Assembly: GCF_014648175.1 (NCBI RefSeq)
Contig: NZ_BMQP01000001.1
Span: 366,470 to 430,469, forward strand
DNA: 64,000 bases
Reading direction: 5' to 3'
DNA from: Planobispora rosea
GTDB taxonomy: Bacteria > Actinomycetota > Actinomycetes > Streptosporangiales > Streptosporangiaceae
Part shown: positions 10,258-17,849 of the stretch, piece by piece
Numbering within the stretch: the stretch's first letter is position 1
Layout: each line of letters begins with the position of its first letter
The notes under the pieces: model-generated
The model's database searches: none
What the model was told of the DNA's origin: nothing
Seen by the model: only the letters and a program-made list of their open reading frames with translations
Translations under genes and position numbers: made by a program

Positions 10258-11142
10258 TCACCGCGTGCGCTGTCTGGTGACCGCCCGGCGGGCGGCCTCC
10301 ACCGCCGCGGGTACGGCCAGCAGGGTCAGGGCGAGCAGGGCCGGCCGGACCTGCCGGGCCCTGCCGAGGGGCGCCCGGAAGGCGGCCGCGGCCGGAGGGG
10401 CCGGGGGAGCGGAAACGGCCGGGGGAGACAGGGGGGCGGGGAAGTCCGGGGGTGACGACGGGGCGGAAGGGGACGGCGGGGGCGGAGGCGGGGGCGGGGA
10501 CGATGCGGCCGGAGGGGAGGGCGGCGTCTCGCCCGTGGCGCGGAACTCCTCGTCGAGGATCCGGTGGAAGCGCCGCTCGCGCCGGGTGGAGGTGCTGGTG
10601 ACCCGGAGGTCGCGGACATTGGTCCAGTAGCGGCGGCCGGCCGGCCCGGAGAACAGCACGCGGGCGATCGAGCGCAGGTGGTCCTCGGTGATGGCGCCCA
10701 GCTCGTACTCCATCGACCACTGCGAGATGATCAGGTTCACGTACATGTGCTCCCGCGGGATGTCGGAGTCGTCGGATTCGAAGAACGGACCCCACGCCCG
10801 GCGGTAGAGCGGATCCTCCATCGCCATCTTCATCAGGTCGGTGTGGAGCATGCGCAGCGTCTGCTCGCGGTCGGACTTGGCCTCGCGGGCCTGCAGGACC
10901 AGGGAGATGGCGACGCCGATGAGCGCGAGGACCGACAGCAGCGTGGAGGCCGCGCCGTACGTCTGGCCGATGAGGCTGAGGTGCTCCCAGTTGTCCGCCT
11001 GCGCCCCCAGCACGTCGAGGGCGAGCGGGGAGATCGCGACGAGGCCGGAGACCAGGACGACGACGACCAGGAACAGGACGGTCGTCAGGATCCGGCTGGG
11101 GAGGCCGCGCGGCAACCGCTCGGAGAGGCGGCGCGGTGTCAC
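10258..11142 (-). CDS. DUF6082-type membrane protein
   Basis: 294 residues. Two N-terminal membrane helices (LTTVLFLVVVVLVSGLVAIS near 19-40 and TLLSVLALIGVAISLVLQA near 67-87) are followed by a soluble helical domain: LRMLHTDLMKMAMEDPLYRR, YVNLIISQWSMEYELGAITE, FSGPAGRRYWTNVRDLR. These match the actinobacterial DUF6082 family. After residue 200 comes a Pro-rich linker, nearly all Pro, Ser and Ala, then one last hydrophobic helix (ALLALTLLAVPAAVEAARRA). The proline tract is unusual even for the family. It lies downstream of the DUF6879 pair; such sets often sit near XRE/DUF397 genes, but none is here. Function unknown. Confidence 0.75.
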   Translation of the reverse strand: MTPRRLSERLPRGLPSRILTTVLFLVVVVLVSGLVAISPLALDVLGAQADNWEHLSLIGQTYGAASTLLSVLALIGVAISLVLQAREAKSDREQTLRMLHTDLMKMAMEDPLYRRAWGPFFESDDSDIPREHMYVNLIISQWSMEYELGAITEDHLRSIARVLFSGPAGRRYWTNVRDLRVTSTSTRRERRFHRILDEEFRATGETPPSPPAASSPPPPPPPPSPSAPSSPPDFPAPLSPPAVSAPPAPPAAAAFRAPLGRARQVRPALLALTLLAVPAAVEAARRAVTRQRTR

Positions 11143-11158
11143 GGGTGGCTACCTCCGC

Positions 11159-11758
11159 TCAGGTGCCGGGCTTGGGTGGCGGCAGGGGGGAGATCTCGCG
11201 ATCGAAGTAGCTCAGCAGGTCCTCGCCCTGCTCGTAGAGTTGGGAGAGCTCGGCCCGGCAGGAGCCGAGCAGTTCGGGGTCGTCGATGCGGCGGGCCCCG
11301 CTGAGCGTGCCCGTCGTGTCGTACAGGACCTCGTACATGGTCAGGGAGCCGAGGACGACCACCTCGGGCAGCCGCTCCCCGGAGCGTTCCAGGTGGGCGA
11401 CGGACTTGGCGGGCAGGACGCGGATGCGTTCGCCCGTCTCGGCGCGGATCCTGAGGATCTGCATCTCCCACTGCAGGTACGGGGTGACCGGCTGTTCCAC
11501 GACGCGGACCCGGTGCAGCTCCGGCCCGGAGGCGGAGGCGATGTCCGCGCGCATCTCCTCGGCCAGCACGAGTGAGCGTTCCCAGTCGCCTGCGATCATC
11601 GCGTTCCAGCTCGCCACGTCCGGCTCGCGGAAGTGCTGGCCCCGCTCCAGCTTCCAGAAGGGCCCGTCGCCCAGGGTGCGGAAGACGGGCCAGAAGTCGT
11701 CGAGGTAGGCGGTCGCGTCCAGCGGACGGCCCGGCGCGGCTCGGACCCGGTCAAGCAT
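11159..11758 (-). CDS. DUF6879 family protein
   Basis: 199 residues; FWKLERGQHFREPDVASWNA, RVRVVEQPVTPYLQWEMQIL, VVVLGSLTMYEVLYDTTGTL and YEQGEDLLSYFDREISPLPP are the family hallmarks of DUF6879, widespread in streptomycetes and relatives. Soluble, acidic, no known catalytic residues. Members are usually coded beside small XRE or DUF397 genes and a small conserved protein like the one at 11751-12095, which here overlaps its start by eight bases. Probable regulatory or signalling role, unproven. The GTG/ATG choice at 11758 is supported by the overlap. Confidence 0.8.
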   Translation of the reverse strand: MLDRVRAAPGRPLDATAYLDDFWPVFRTLGDGPFWKLERGQHFREPDVASWNAMIAGDWERSLVLAEEMRADIASASGPELHRVRVVEQPVTPYLQWEMQILRIRAETGERIRVLPAKSVAHLERSGERLPEVVVLGSLTMYEVLYDTTGTLSGARRIDDPELLGSCRAELSQLYEQGEDLLSYFDREISPLPPPKPGT

Positions 11759-12095
11759 GGGGGATGTCCGATCTGGCGGCGATGAGCGTGACGCGGGGGA
11801 TGATGACGATGCGTTCGTCCTGGGCGACGGACACGTCGTCGGGGAGGCGGCCGGTGTAGGCGGCGGTGAGGTCGCGGCCGACGACGGCGAAGTCGCCGTT
11901 GTCGAGTTCCCAGATGTCGGGACAGGAGGGACTGCTGTTCGTCGTCCCCAGCTCGCTCGCCGGCTTTCCGAGCCGGCGCTTGAAGTCGGCCGTTGGGCTG
12001 GCTTCCCACGGTCGGATCACTGCTACCTCCAGGACGGCGCTGATGGTCTCAGTGTGCCCACCGACGTGAACTGGGAGAATGACTGCTTCTGACAC
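11751..12095 (-). CDS. Conserved small protein paired with DUF6879
   Basis: 114 residues, GTG start at 12095. The block GTTNSSPSCPDIWELDNGDF followed by AVVGRDLTAAY and then DERIVIIPRVTLIAARSDIP is highly conserved in proteins coded just upstream of DUF6879 genes in actinobacteria. The first 30 residues (ILPVHVGGHTETISAVLEVA) are variable. It has one conserved Cys in SCPDIWEL. No annotated function; the constant pairing suggests a complex or a regulator-target pair with DUF6879. The overlap with the downstream start argues for coupled translation. The upstream SD is weak. Confidence 0.7.
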   Translation of the reverse strand: MSEAVILPVHVGGHTETISAVLEVAVIRPWEASPTADFKRRLGKPASELGTTNSSPSCPDIWELDNGDFAVVGRDLTAAYTGRLPDDVSVAQDERIVIIPRVTLIAARSDIPHA

Positions 12096-12113
12096 GTTCC
12101 GCTTACTGATCCA

Positions 12114-12839
12114 CTACTTTCCGTGCACCGGGGAGGAGTCGGCGACCGGCAGGCCGAGCAGGGCGGCGTGGCAGCGCATGGCGTGGTCGAAGGCCGTGCC
12201 GGGGTCGAGGACCACACTGTTGAACTGGCCGAACAACTCGAAGCTCACCCAGCCGAACAGTCCGGTCCAGGCGGCCAGGGCCCGGGCGACCACGTCGTCG
12301 GGGACGCCGGGCATGACCTCGCGCACGCGTGCCGCGTCGCCGGCGAACGGGCCGGGCACCGGGGGGAAGCCGCCCGGTGGGCGCAGTGCCCCGGCCCGGT
12401 GGGCGTCGGAGAGGATCCGGCCGTAGACGGCGGTGTCGCGGACCGCCGCCTGGACGGTGTCCATCGGCGCCTTGTAGCCGGGCACCGGCGAGCCGTACAG
12501 CAGGGCGTACTCGTGGGGGTGGGCCAGCGCCCAGTCGCGCACGGCGTGGCAGACCGCCATCCACCGTCCGGTGTGATCCTCGCGCGGGCGGGCGGCGTCG
12601 GCGTTCTCCACGGCCTCGCCGAGGGCGTTGTAGCCGTCGATGATCAGCGCGGTGAGGAGGTCGTCCCGGGAGGGGAAGTAACGGTAGATCGCCGAGGAGA
12701 CCATGCCCATCTCCCGGGCGACCGCGCGCAGTGAGAGCCCCGCCGCGCCGTCGGTCGCCAGCTGACGGCGGGCGATGTCGGTGATCTCGCGGGTCAGCTC
12801 GGCCCGGACCCGTTCCCGTGCTGTACGGCCTGCGTTCAT
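12114..12839 (-). CDS. TetR family transcriptional regulator
   Basis: 241 residues. The N-terminal helix-turn-helix (residues 15-60) reads REITDIARRQLATDGAAGLS, then LRAVAREMGMVSSAIYRYFP and SRDDLLTALI, a textbook TetR DNA-binding domain. The C-terminal 180 residues resemble the TetR_C_33 type ligand domain (WMAVCHAVRDWALAHPHEYA, LYGSPVPGY), found in regulators divergent to dehydrogenases. It is divergently transcribed from the dehydratase-like gene at 12994; two palindromes in the shared gap are its likely operators, implying self-regulation and repression of the neighbour. The ATG at 12839 is chosen because the HTH begins at the normal distance from it. Confidence 0.9.
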   Translation of the reverse strand: MNAGRTARERVRAELTREITDIARRQLATDGAAGLSLRAVAREMGMVSSAIYRYFPSRDDLLTALIIDGYNALGEAVENADAARPREDHTGRWMAVCHAVRDWALAHPHEYALLYGSPVPGYKAPMDTVQAAVRDTAVYGRILSDAHRAGALRPPGGFPPVPGPFAGDAARVREVMPGVPDDVVARALAAWTGLFGWVSFELFGQFNSVVLDPGTAFDHAMRCHAALLGLPVADSSPVHGK

Positions 12840-12872
12840 GTGACGACCGTACCAGAGCGCCGCAGAAAAGAG

Positions 12873-12885
12873 AGAGCACTGCTCT
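12873..12885. promoter_or_regulatory. Palindromic operator 1 for the TetR regulator
   Basis: AGAGCA-C-TGCTCT, perfect 6-bp arms with one central base. It overlaps a TTGACG -35 candidate at 12885-12890 that reads toward the dehydratase gene. Same motif as the second site 35 bp away. Confidence 0.7.
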
Positions 12886-12906
12886 TGACGATCTGTGCTC
12901 CATTGG

Positions 12907-12921
12907 GAGAGCATTGCTCTC
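12907..12921. promoter_or_regulatory. Palindromic operator 2 for the TetR regulator
   Basis: GAGAGCA-T-TGCTCTC, perfect 7-bp arms. It covers the expected -10 position relative to the TTGACG at 12885, so binding would block RNA polymerase. Centre-to-centre distance from operator 1 is 35 bp. Confidence 0.75.
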
Positions 12922-12993
12922 GAAGCGGAGCGGATCAACGCCGCCCGGCGGCTCGTCCAGAGCCGGTGGACATCGATGAAGGGGACAACAACC

Positions 12994-13938
12994 ATGGGCA
13001 AGCACGTCATCGCCGGAGCGGGACAGGTCGGCTCCCAGGTCGCCGCGTTGCTGACCGAGCGGGGGCACGAGGTCGTCCTCGTCAGCCGCTCCGGCTCGGG
13101 TCCCGACCTGCCCGGGATCCGGAAGGTCGCCGCCGACGCGTCCGACCGGGAGCGGATGGCCGCCCTGACCGAGGGCGCCGACGCCCTCTACAACTGCGTC
13201 AACCCGCCCTACCACCGCTGGGCGCAGGACTGGCCGCCGATGGCGGAGTCGCTGCTGGGAGCCGCCGAGGCCGCCGGAGCCGGATACGTCATCCTCGGCA
13301 ATCTCTACGTCTACGCCGCGCCCGGGCGGCCGATGCGGGAGGACGACCCGCTCACCCCGCCCTCGGCCAAGGGCGCCATCCGGGTCCGCATGTGGCGTGA
13401 GGCCCTGGCCGCGCACGAGGCGGGCCGGGTCCGGGTGACCGAGGTACGAGGGTCGGACTACTTCGGTCCCGGCTGCCGGGACCAGTCGCACATGGGGGAC
13501 AGGCTCGTCCCGCGCCTGCTCACCGGCAAGGTGATCCGCTACATCGGCGACCCGGACCAGCCGCACAGCTGGACCTACGTGCCCGACGTGGCCCGCGCCC
13601 TGGTGACCGCGGCCACCGACGACCGGTCCTGGGGCCGTGCCTGGCACGTGCCGACGGGACCGGCGATGACCTACCGCGCCGTGGCGGAGCGCCTGTGCGA
13701 GCTGGCCGGAGTCCCCGGCCCGGCGGTCAGGACGATGCCCCACTGGCTCCTGCGCACGGCCGGAGCCTTCTCGCCCATGCTCGGGGAACTGGAGGAACTG
13801 CGCTACCAGTTCGTCCGGCCGTTCGTCCTCGACTCCACGGACTTCCAGGCCACCTTCGGTACGGCGCCGACGCCCATGGACGAGGCCCTGGCCGAGACGA
13901 TCGCCTGGTGGCGCTCCCTGCTCGACAGGGCGGCATGA
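12994..13938 (+). CDS. NAD-dependent epimerase/dehydratase-like protein
   Basis: 314 residues. N-terminal Rossmann fold with AGAGQVGSQVAALL as the dinucleotide loop, then VVLVSRSGSG and the A-DALYNCVNPPYHRW segment. It belongs to the extended SDR / NAD-epimerase group, but the usual YxxxK catalytic pair is not evident in the expected region (LGNLYVYAAPGRPMREDDPL), so it may act as an atypical reductase. Start at ATG 12994 with GAAGGGGA at 12978-12985; the ATG at 12976 lies inside that SD. Controlled most likely by the divergent TetR through two operators. Substrate unknown. Confidence 0.75.
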   Translation: MGKHVIAGAGQVGSQVAALLTERGHEVVLVSRSGSGPDLPGIRKVAADASDRERMAALTEGADALYNCVNPPYHRWAQDWPPMAESLLGAAEAAGAGYVILGNLYVYAAPGRPMREDDPLTPPSAKGAIRVRMWREALAAHEAGRVRVTEVRGSDYFGPGCRDQSHMGDRLVPRLLTGKVIRYIGDPDQPHSWTYVPDVARALVTAATDDRSWGRAWHVPTGPAMTYRAVAERLCELAGVPGPAVRTMPHWLLRTAGAFSPMLGELEELRYQFVRPFVLDSTDFQATFGTAPTPMDEALAETIAWWRSLLDRAA

Positions 13939-13946
13939 GAAGACCG

Positions 13947-13990
13947 CCCGATGTCCGCCCGATGTCCGCCCGGTGTCCGCCCGGTGTCCG
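13947..13990 (+). repeat. Four 11-bp tandem repeats
   Basis: Four units of CCCGATGTCCG or CCCGGTGTCCG at 13947, 13958, 13969 and 13980, between the dehydratase stop and the next gene. Each could contribute GATG/GGTG spacing but no ORF role is seen. Confidence 0.8.
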
Positions 13991-14051
13991 GTTCCGGCCG
14001 GGCGCCGGAACGCGCCCCGCCCGCCGCAGCCGCAGGCCGTAGGGTCGCCGC

Positions 14052-14972
14052 ATGAAGATTGCCATGATCGGTCTCGGGGACATCGCGGAGAAGGCCTACC
14101 TCCCGGTCCTGACCGCGCTGCCCGGCCTCGACCTCCACCTGTGCACCCGGGACCGCGCCACCCTCGACCGCCTCGGCGCCGCCCACCGGATCGAGCGGCG
14201 GTCCACCTCGGTGGAGGAGGTCGTGAAGGCCGGCGTCGAGGCGGCCTTCGTGCACGCGGCGACGGCCGCGCACGCGGAGATCGTCGAGCCGCTGCTCCTC
14301 GCGGGCGTCCACGTCTACCTGGACAAGCCGATCGCCTACACCCTCGCCGAGTCCGAGCGCCTGGTACGGCTGGCACGCGAGCGGGGGCGGTCCCTGCTGG
14401 TCGGCTTCAACCGCCGCCGGGCGCCGTCCTACGCGGACCTGCTCGGCCTGCCCCGCCACCTGATCGTGATGCAGAAGAACCGCAGGAACCTGGCCCAGGA
14501 CCCGCGGATCGCGGTCTTCGACGACTTCATCCACGTCGTGGACACGCTCCGCTTCCTGGTCCCCGGCCCGGTCGAGCACACCGGCATCCGGGCCCGGACC
14601 GGGGACGGCCTGCTGGAGCACGTGACGCTGGAGCTGTCCGGCGGCGGCTTCACCGCGTTCGGGATCATGGACCGGGTGGGCGGCGCGGCCGAGGAGACCC
14701 TGGAGGTCATGGGCGGCGGCGTCAAGCGCCGGGTGGTCAACCTCGCCGACGTGACCGACTACGCCGGGGGCGAGACCCTGACCCGGCGGGGCGACTGGAC
14801 GCCGGTCCCCCGGCAGCGCGGCATCGAGCAGGTATGCCTGGAGTTCCTGGGCGCCGTCCGCTCCGGCACGGTGATCGACGCCGCCGACGCCCTGGCCACC
14901 CATGCCCTCTGCGAGGACATCGTCACGGCGGCCTTGACAGGGCGCCCGTTCGGGACGTCGATGGGAACGTAG
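14052..14972 (+). CDS. Gfo/Idh/MocA family oxidoreductase, MviM-like
   Basis: 306 residues. Rossmann start MKIAMIGLGDIAEKAYLPVL, then FVHAATAAHAEIVEPLLLAG and VYLDKPIAYT, where the family EKP motif is DKP; the Lys is the usual catalytic residue. The C-terminal domain has DDFIHVVDTLRFL, matching the MviM/YceM branch. Predicted NAD(P)-dependent sugar or polyol-type dehydrogenase with unknown substrate. The upstream 113-base gap holds an 11-bp tandem repeat. Monocistronic or read through from the dehydratase gene. The start is the only good ATG and gives a standard N-terminus. Confidence 0.8.
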   Translation: MKIAMIGLGDIAEKAYLPVLTALPGLDLHLCTRDRATLDRLGAAHRIERRSTSVEEVVKAGVEAAFVHAATAAHAEIVEPLLLAGVHVYLDKPIAYTLAESERLVRLARERGRSLLVGFNRRRAPSYADLLGLPRHLIVMQKNRRNLAQDPRIAVFDDFIHVVDTLRFLVPGPVEHTGIRARTGDGLLEHVTLELSGGGFTAFGIMDRVGGAAEETLEVMGGGVKRRVVNLADVTDYAGGETLTRRGDWTPVPRQRGIEQVCLEFLGAVRSGTVIDAADALATHALCEDIVTAALTGRPFGTSMGT

Positions 14973-15082
14973 ATCTCCTGCCCATCACGTCGGCCACGGC
15001 CCGGACGGCTCCCCGGCGCGGACCGTCCGCGCGGAACGGGCCGGACGGGATCCGTCCGGGGCCGCAGAAGGGACGACCGGCG

Positions 15083-16627
15083 ATGTTCGAGAGGTTCACC
15101 GACCGCGCACGGCGGGTCGTCGTCCTCGCCCAGGAGGAGGCGAGGCTGATCAACCACAACTACATCGGTACGGAGCACCTCCTCCTCGGCCTGATCCACG
15201 AGGACGAGGGCGTCGCCGCCCAGGCTCTGAAGAGCATGGACATCAGCCTCGCCCGGGTGCGCCAGCGGGTCGAGGAGATCATCGGCCAGGGCCGGTCGGC
15301 GCCGTCGGGGCACATCCCCTTCACCCCGCGCGCCAAGAAGGTCCTTGAGCTGTCGCTCCGCGAGGCCCTGCAACTGGGGCACAACTACATCGGCACCGAG
15401 CACATCCTGCTCGGCCTGATCCACGAGGGCGAGGGCGTGGCGGCCCAGGTGCTGGTACAGCTGGGCGCCGACCTCAACCGGGTGCGGCAGCAGGTCGTCC
15501 AGCTGCTCCACGGCCACCGCGGCAGAAGGCCGGCCGCCGCGGGCGGGTCCGGGAAGACCGTGTCGCCGACCCTCCCGGTGTTCCTCGACCGGTTCGGCCA
15601 TGACCTGACCTACGCCGCCCGCAAGGGCAGGCTGGAACCGGTCGTCGGCCGCGAGCCGGAGATCAGGCGGGCCATGCAGACCCTGCTGCTCCTGCGGCGC
15701 AACCGCCCCCTGATCGTCGGCGAGCCGGGCTCCGGGAAGACGGCGCTCGTGCGCGGGATCGCCCAGGCGATGACCGCCGAGGACGCTCCGCCGGGCCTGC
15801 GGGCGGCCACCGTCCATCTGCTCGACGTGAACGTGATAACGCACGAGGTCCGCGACCGCGAGGATCTGCAGGTGTGGGTCGACAGCCTGGCCGAGGAGTT
15901 CGACGGCATGCGGAATCTCGTTCTCGCCCTGGACGACGCCCTCACCCCGATCCGCTCCCTGCCCGTGCCGGGCGGCGTCCTGTCGCTGCTGTGGCCGGCC
16001 ATCGAACGCTCCGGCATCAGGGTGATCGCCACCGCGACCCCCGAGGACCACCGCAGGTACGAGGCCGAGGAGCCGGTGATCAGCCGGGCCTTCAGGGCGA
16101 TCCCCCTGGCGGAGCTGTCCGCCGGGCACACCGCGCGCGTCCTCGCCGCGGCTCGGGCCGGATACGAGGAGCATCACTCTGTGACGATCGGGCCGGACAT
16201 CGTGGCCGCCGTGACCGAGCGGGCCGGGACGATCTCACGCGGACAGGTCCTTCCCGGCGGGGCGCTCGACCTGCTCGACCACGCGTGCGCGCAGGCGGTC
16301 ATGCGCGGCCGGGCCGGTTCCGCGGAGCCCGTCCTGCTCAACGAGAAGCTTGAGGAGAAGATCGAGAAGATCCGGCGGGAGAAGGAGGCCGCACTGGACG
16401 AGCAGGACTTCGAGAAGGCCGCCAAACTGCGTGACCAGGAGAAGACCGTCCTGCGGCGGATGAGCCGGCGGGGCCGGAAGGAGGACGGGACGGTCGTGCC
16501 GGTGACCCTCGGCGACGTCGAGGAGGCCCTGGCCCTGCTCGGTCCGCCGTACCGGCCCCGGGGAGGTGAGGCCGGTACGGCGGGCAGGGACGGGGAGGGC
16601 AGGTCCGAACCGCCGGAGTCCGGGTGA
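15083..16627 (+). CDS. ClpC paralogue lacking the second ATPase domain
   Basis: 514 residues, against about 800-850 for ClpC. Two Clp_N repeats (about 1-72 and 80-150: FTDRARRVVVLAQEEARLIN, NYIGTEHLLLGLIHE, then the second NYIGTEHILLGLIHEGEG) precede one AAA+ domain with Walker A GEPGSGKT near 213. The Walker B position reads LVLALDDAL instead of a hydrophobic DE pair, and the R-finger region has SRAFRAI, where ClpC has ERRFQ. A UVR motif (EKIEKIRREKEAALDEQDFE, about 420-455) follows, then the chain ends where the D2 ATPase should begin. No IGF/ClpP-loop is seen. ATG with AGAAGGGA upstream. Probably an adaptor or regulator of the real ClpC; unfoldase activity is doubtful. Confidence 0.8.
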   Translation: MFERFTDRARRVVVLAQEEARLINHNYIGTEHLLLGLIHEDEGVAAQALKSMDISLARVRQRVEEIIGQGRSAPSGHIPFTPRAKKVLELSLREALQLGHNYIGTEHILLGLIHEGEGVAAQVLVQLGADLNRVRQQVVQLLHGHRGRRPAAAGGSGKTVSPTLPVFLDRFGHDLTYAARKGRLEPVVGREPEIRRAMQTLLLLRRNRPLIVGEPGSGKTALVRGIAQAMTAEDAPPGLRAATVHLLDVNVITHEVRDREDLQVWVDSLAEEFDGMRNLVLALDDALTPIRSLPVPGGVLSLLWPAIERSGIRVIATATPEDHRRYEAEEPVISRAFRAIPLAELSAGHTARVLAAARAGYEEHHSVTIGPDIVAAVTERAGTISRGQVLPGGALDLLDHACAQAVMRGRAGSAEPVLLNEKLEEKIEKIRREKEAALDEQDFEKAAKLRDQEKTVLRRMSRRGRKEDGTVVPVTLGDVEEALALLGPPYRPRGGEAGTAGRDGEGRSEPPESG

Positions 16628-16645
16628 CGCGGCGGCACGGAGACT

Positions 16646-16669
16646 CCCCGGGGCGCGTCCTTCCCGGGG
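16646..16669. terminator. Possible terminator between convergent genes
   Basis: CCCCGGGG (16646-16653) can pair with CCCGGGG (16663-16669), in the 44-base gap between the convergent ClpC-like and amidase genes. Short stem, weak call. Confidence 0.35.
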
Positions 16670-16671
16670 CG

Positions 16672-17682
16672 TCAGCGCTCGGACAGGTAGCGGCGGCCCA
16701 GAGCGCGCAGGCGGTCGTGAGCCGACTCGTAGACGGCGGGGCCTCCGAGGATGTCCTTGGGGAGCTTGGCGACCATCGTGTAGTTGGTGTCGCAGACGTT
16801 GCCCACCGGGGCCTGACCGGCCTGGCTGACGAGCTGGTAGGCGTCCATGGTGTCCAGGCCGGTGAGCGCGGAGGTCCAGGTGACCAGGTCGTGCTGGCTG
16901 ATCCGGTAGGCGTCCTCCAGCGGGCGGGCCGAGCCGGTGGACATCAGGTGGCCGTCGTCCTCCAGACGCGGCCAGGGGGTGACCACCCCCTTGATCAGCT
17001 CCACCGCCACCACGGTGTTCATCGCCGCCTCGACCGCAGTGCCGCAGACCTCGCCGTGTCCCTGCCGGGCATGGCCGTCGCCCAGCGCGAACATGGCCCC
17101 CTCGACGTTGACCCCGAAGTACACGGTCACCCCAGCGCGCAGTTCGGGGGTGTCCATGTTGCCGCCGTGGGCGTCCGGAGTGATCGTCATGCGGGCCTCG
17201 GAGGCGCCCGGCGCGACGCCGACGGTGCCGTGCATCGGATCCAGCGGGAGCTCGACCGTGAAGTCGCTCCGGCGGGCGTGGTAGCGGACCACGCCCTTGT
17301 CCGCGTCGACGTCGTAGCGCCAGACGATCTCCTCCAGCGGAGGCTGCAGCATCGCCGTGGTGTGGGTCCCGGTGAGCGCGCCGAAGTGCGGGAAGGTGGT
17401 GGACACTGCCCAGTCCCTGGCCGGCTCGATGGCGACGAAGTGCAGGGCGAGCGTGTCGCCGGGCTCGGCGCCCTCGACGCGGAAGGGGCCGGTGACCGGG
17501 TTGAGGTAGGGGAACTCGCAGACCCGCGAGGGCAGGTCCTCCACCGAGCGGACCCGGCCGCCGAAGCAGTCCTCGGTGTACAGCTCCAGGATGTCGCCGG
17601 GCCGTACGGTGCCGACGGGGGGACGGCCCCCGAAGGTGTAGGCGAGATCCTGTTCGCCGGGGCGGTAGGAGACGACGTTCAT
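16672..17682 (-). CDS. Acetamidase/formamidase family amidohydrolase
   Basis: 336 residues, FmdA/AmdA family, which hydrolyses short aliphatic amides such as acetamide or formamide to the acid and ammonia. Conserved blocks seen: VRPGDILELYTEDCFGG, GDTLALHFVAIEP, DPMHGTVGVAP, THGGNMDTPEL-like PDAHGGNMDTPELRAGVTVY, and LGDGHARQGHGEVCGTAVE, which includes the metal/active-site GDxHxxQGxGE pattern. ATG at 17682 overlaps the stop of a 24-codon ORF as ATGA. It lies downstream of an APC permease and near an AmiC-like sensor, forming an amide-use cluster. Urease genes lie 16 kb away in the same window, both releasing ammonia. Confidence 0.88.
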   Translation of the reverse strand: MNVVSYRPGEQDLAYTFGGRPPVGTVRPGDILELYTEDCFGGRVRSVEDLPSRVCEFPYLNPVTGPFRVEGAEPGDTLALHFVAIEPARDWAVSTTFPHFGALTGTHTTAMLQPPLEEIVWRYDVDADKGVVRYHARRSDFTVELPLDPMHGTVGVAPGASEARMTITPDAHGGNMDTPELRAGVTVYFGVNVEGAMFALGDGHARQGHGEVCGTAVEAAMNTVVAVELIKGVVTPWPRLEDDGHLMSTGSARPLEDAYRISQHDLVTWTSALTGLDTMDAYQLVSQAGQAPVGNVCDTNYTMVAKLPKDILGGPAVYESAHDRLRALGRRYLSER

Positions 17683-17753
17683 CGCGCGCCCGCCCTGGGG
17701 AGGAGGGACGCGGCCGGCGGGGGTACCTCGAATATCTCGAACAGGTCGGACAT
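17679..17753 (-). CDS. Putative 24-residue peptide coupled to the amidase
   Basis: ATG at 17753, 24 sense codons reading MSDLFEIFEVPPPAASLLPR plus AGAR, then a stop that overlaps the amidase ATG as ATGA. A good SD (GAGGAG, five to six bases away) precedes it, better than any signal for the amidase itself, so the peptide ORF is probably the way ribosomes reach the amidase start. It could be only a coupling device, or a small protein with an acidic helix and a proline-rich tail. Too short for homology judgement. Confidence 0.6.
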   Translation of the reverse strand: MSDLFEIFEVPPPAASLLPRAGAR

Positions 17754-17779
17754 GTAGCTCTCCTCGGGGCGGGCGGGTT

Positions 17780-17830
17780 CTGCGGTGGTTCGTCTGTCTG
17801 CGGTGGTTCGTCTGTCTGCGGTTCGTCTCT
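17780..17830 (-). repeat. 18-bp tandem repeat in the permease-amidase gap
   Basis: CTGCGGTGGTTCGTCTGT occurs perfectly at 17780-17797 and 17798-17815, followed by a shortened third copy to about 17830. It lies between the permease stop and the peptide ORF. Confidence 0.85.
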
Positions 17831-17849
17831 GAGATGGTCCGGCGCGGGG

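Noticed and set aside
13973..16627. Upstream extension of the ClpC-like gene to 13973
   Set aside because: Residues before 15083 overlap the oxidoreductase gene in another frame and are Arg/Pro-rich; MFERFTDRAR is the true family start with its own SD.
17780..17830. CRISPR-like tandem repeats
   Set aside because: Units are adjacent with no spacers; simple tandem duplication. No cas gene in the window.
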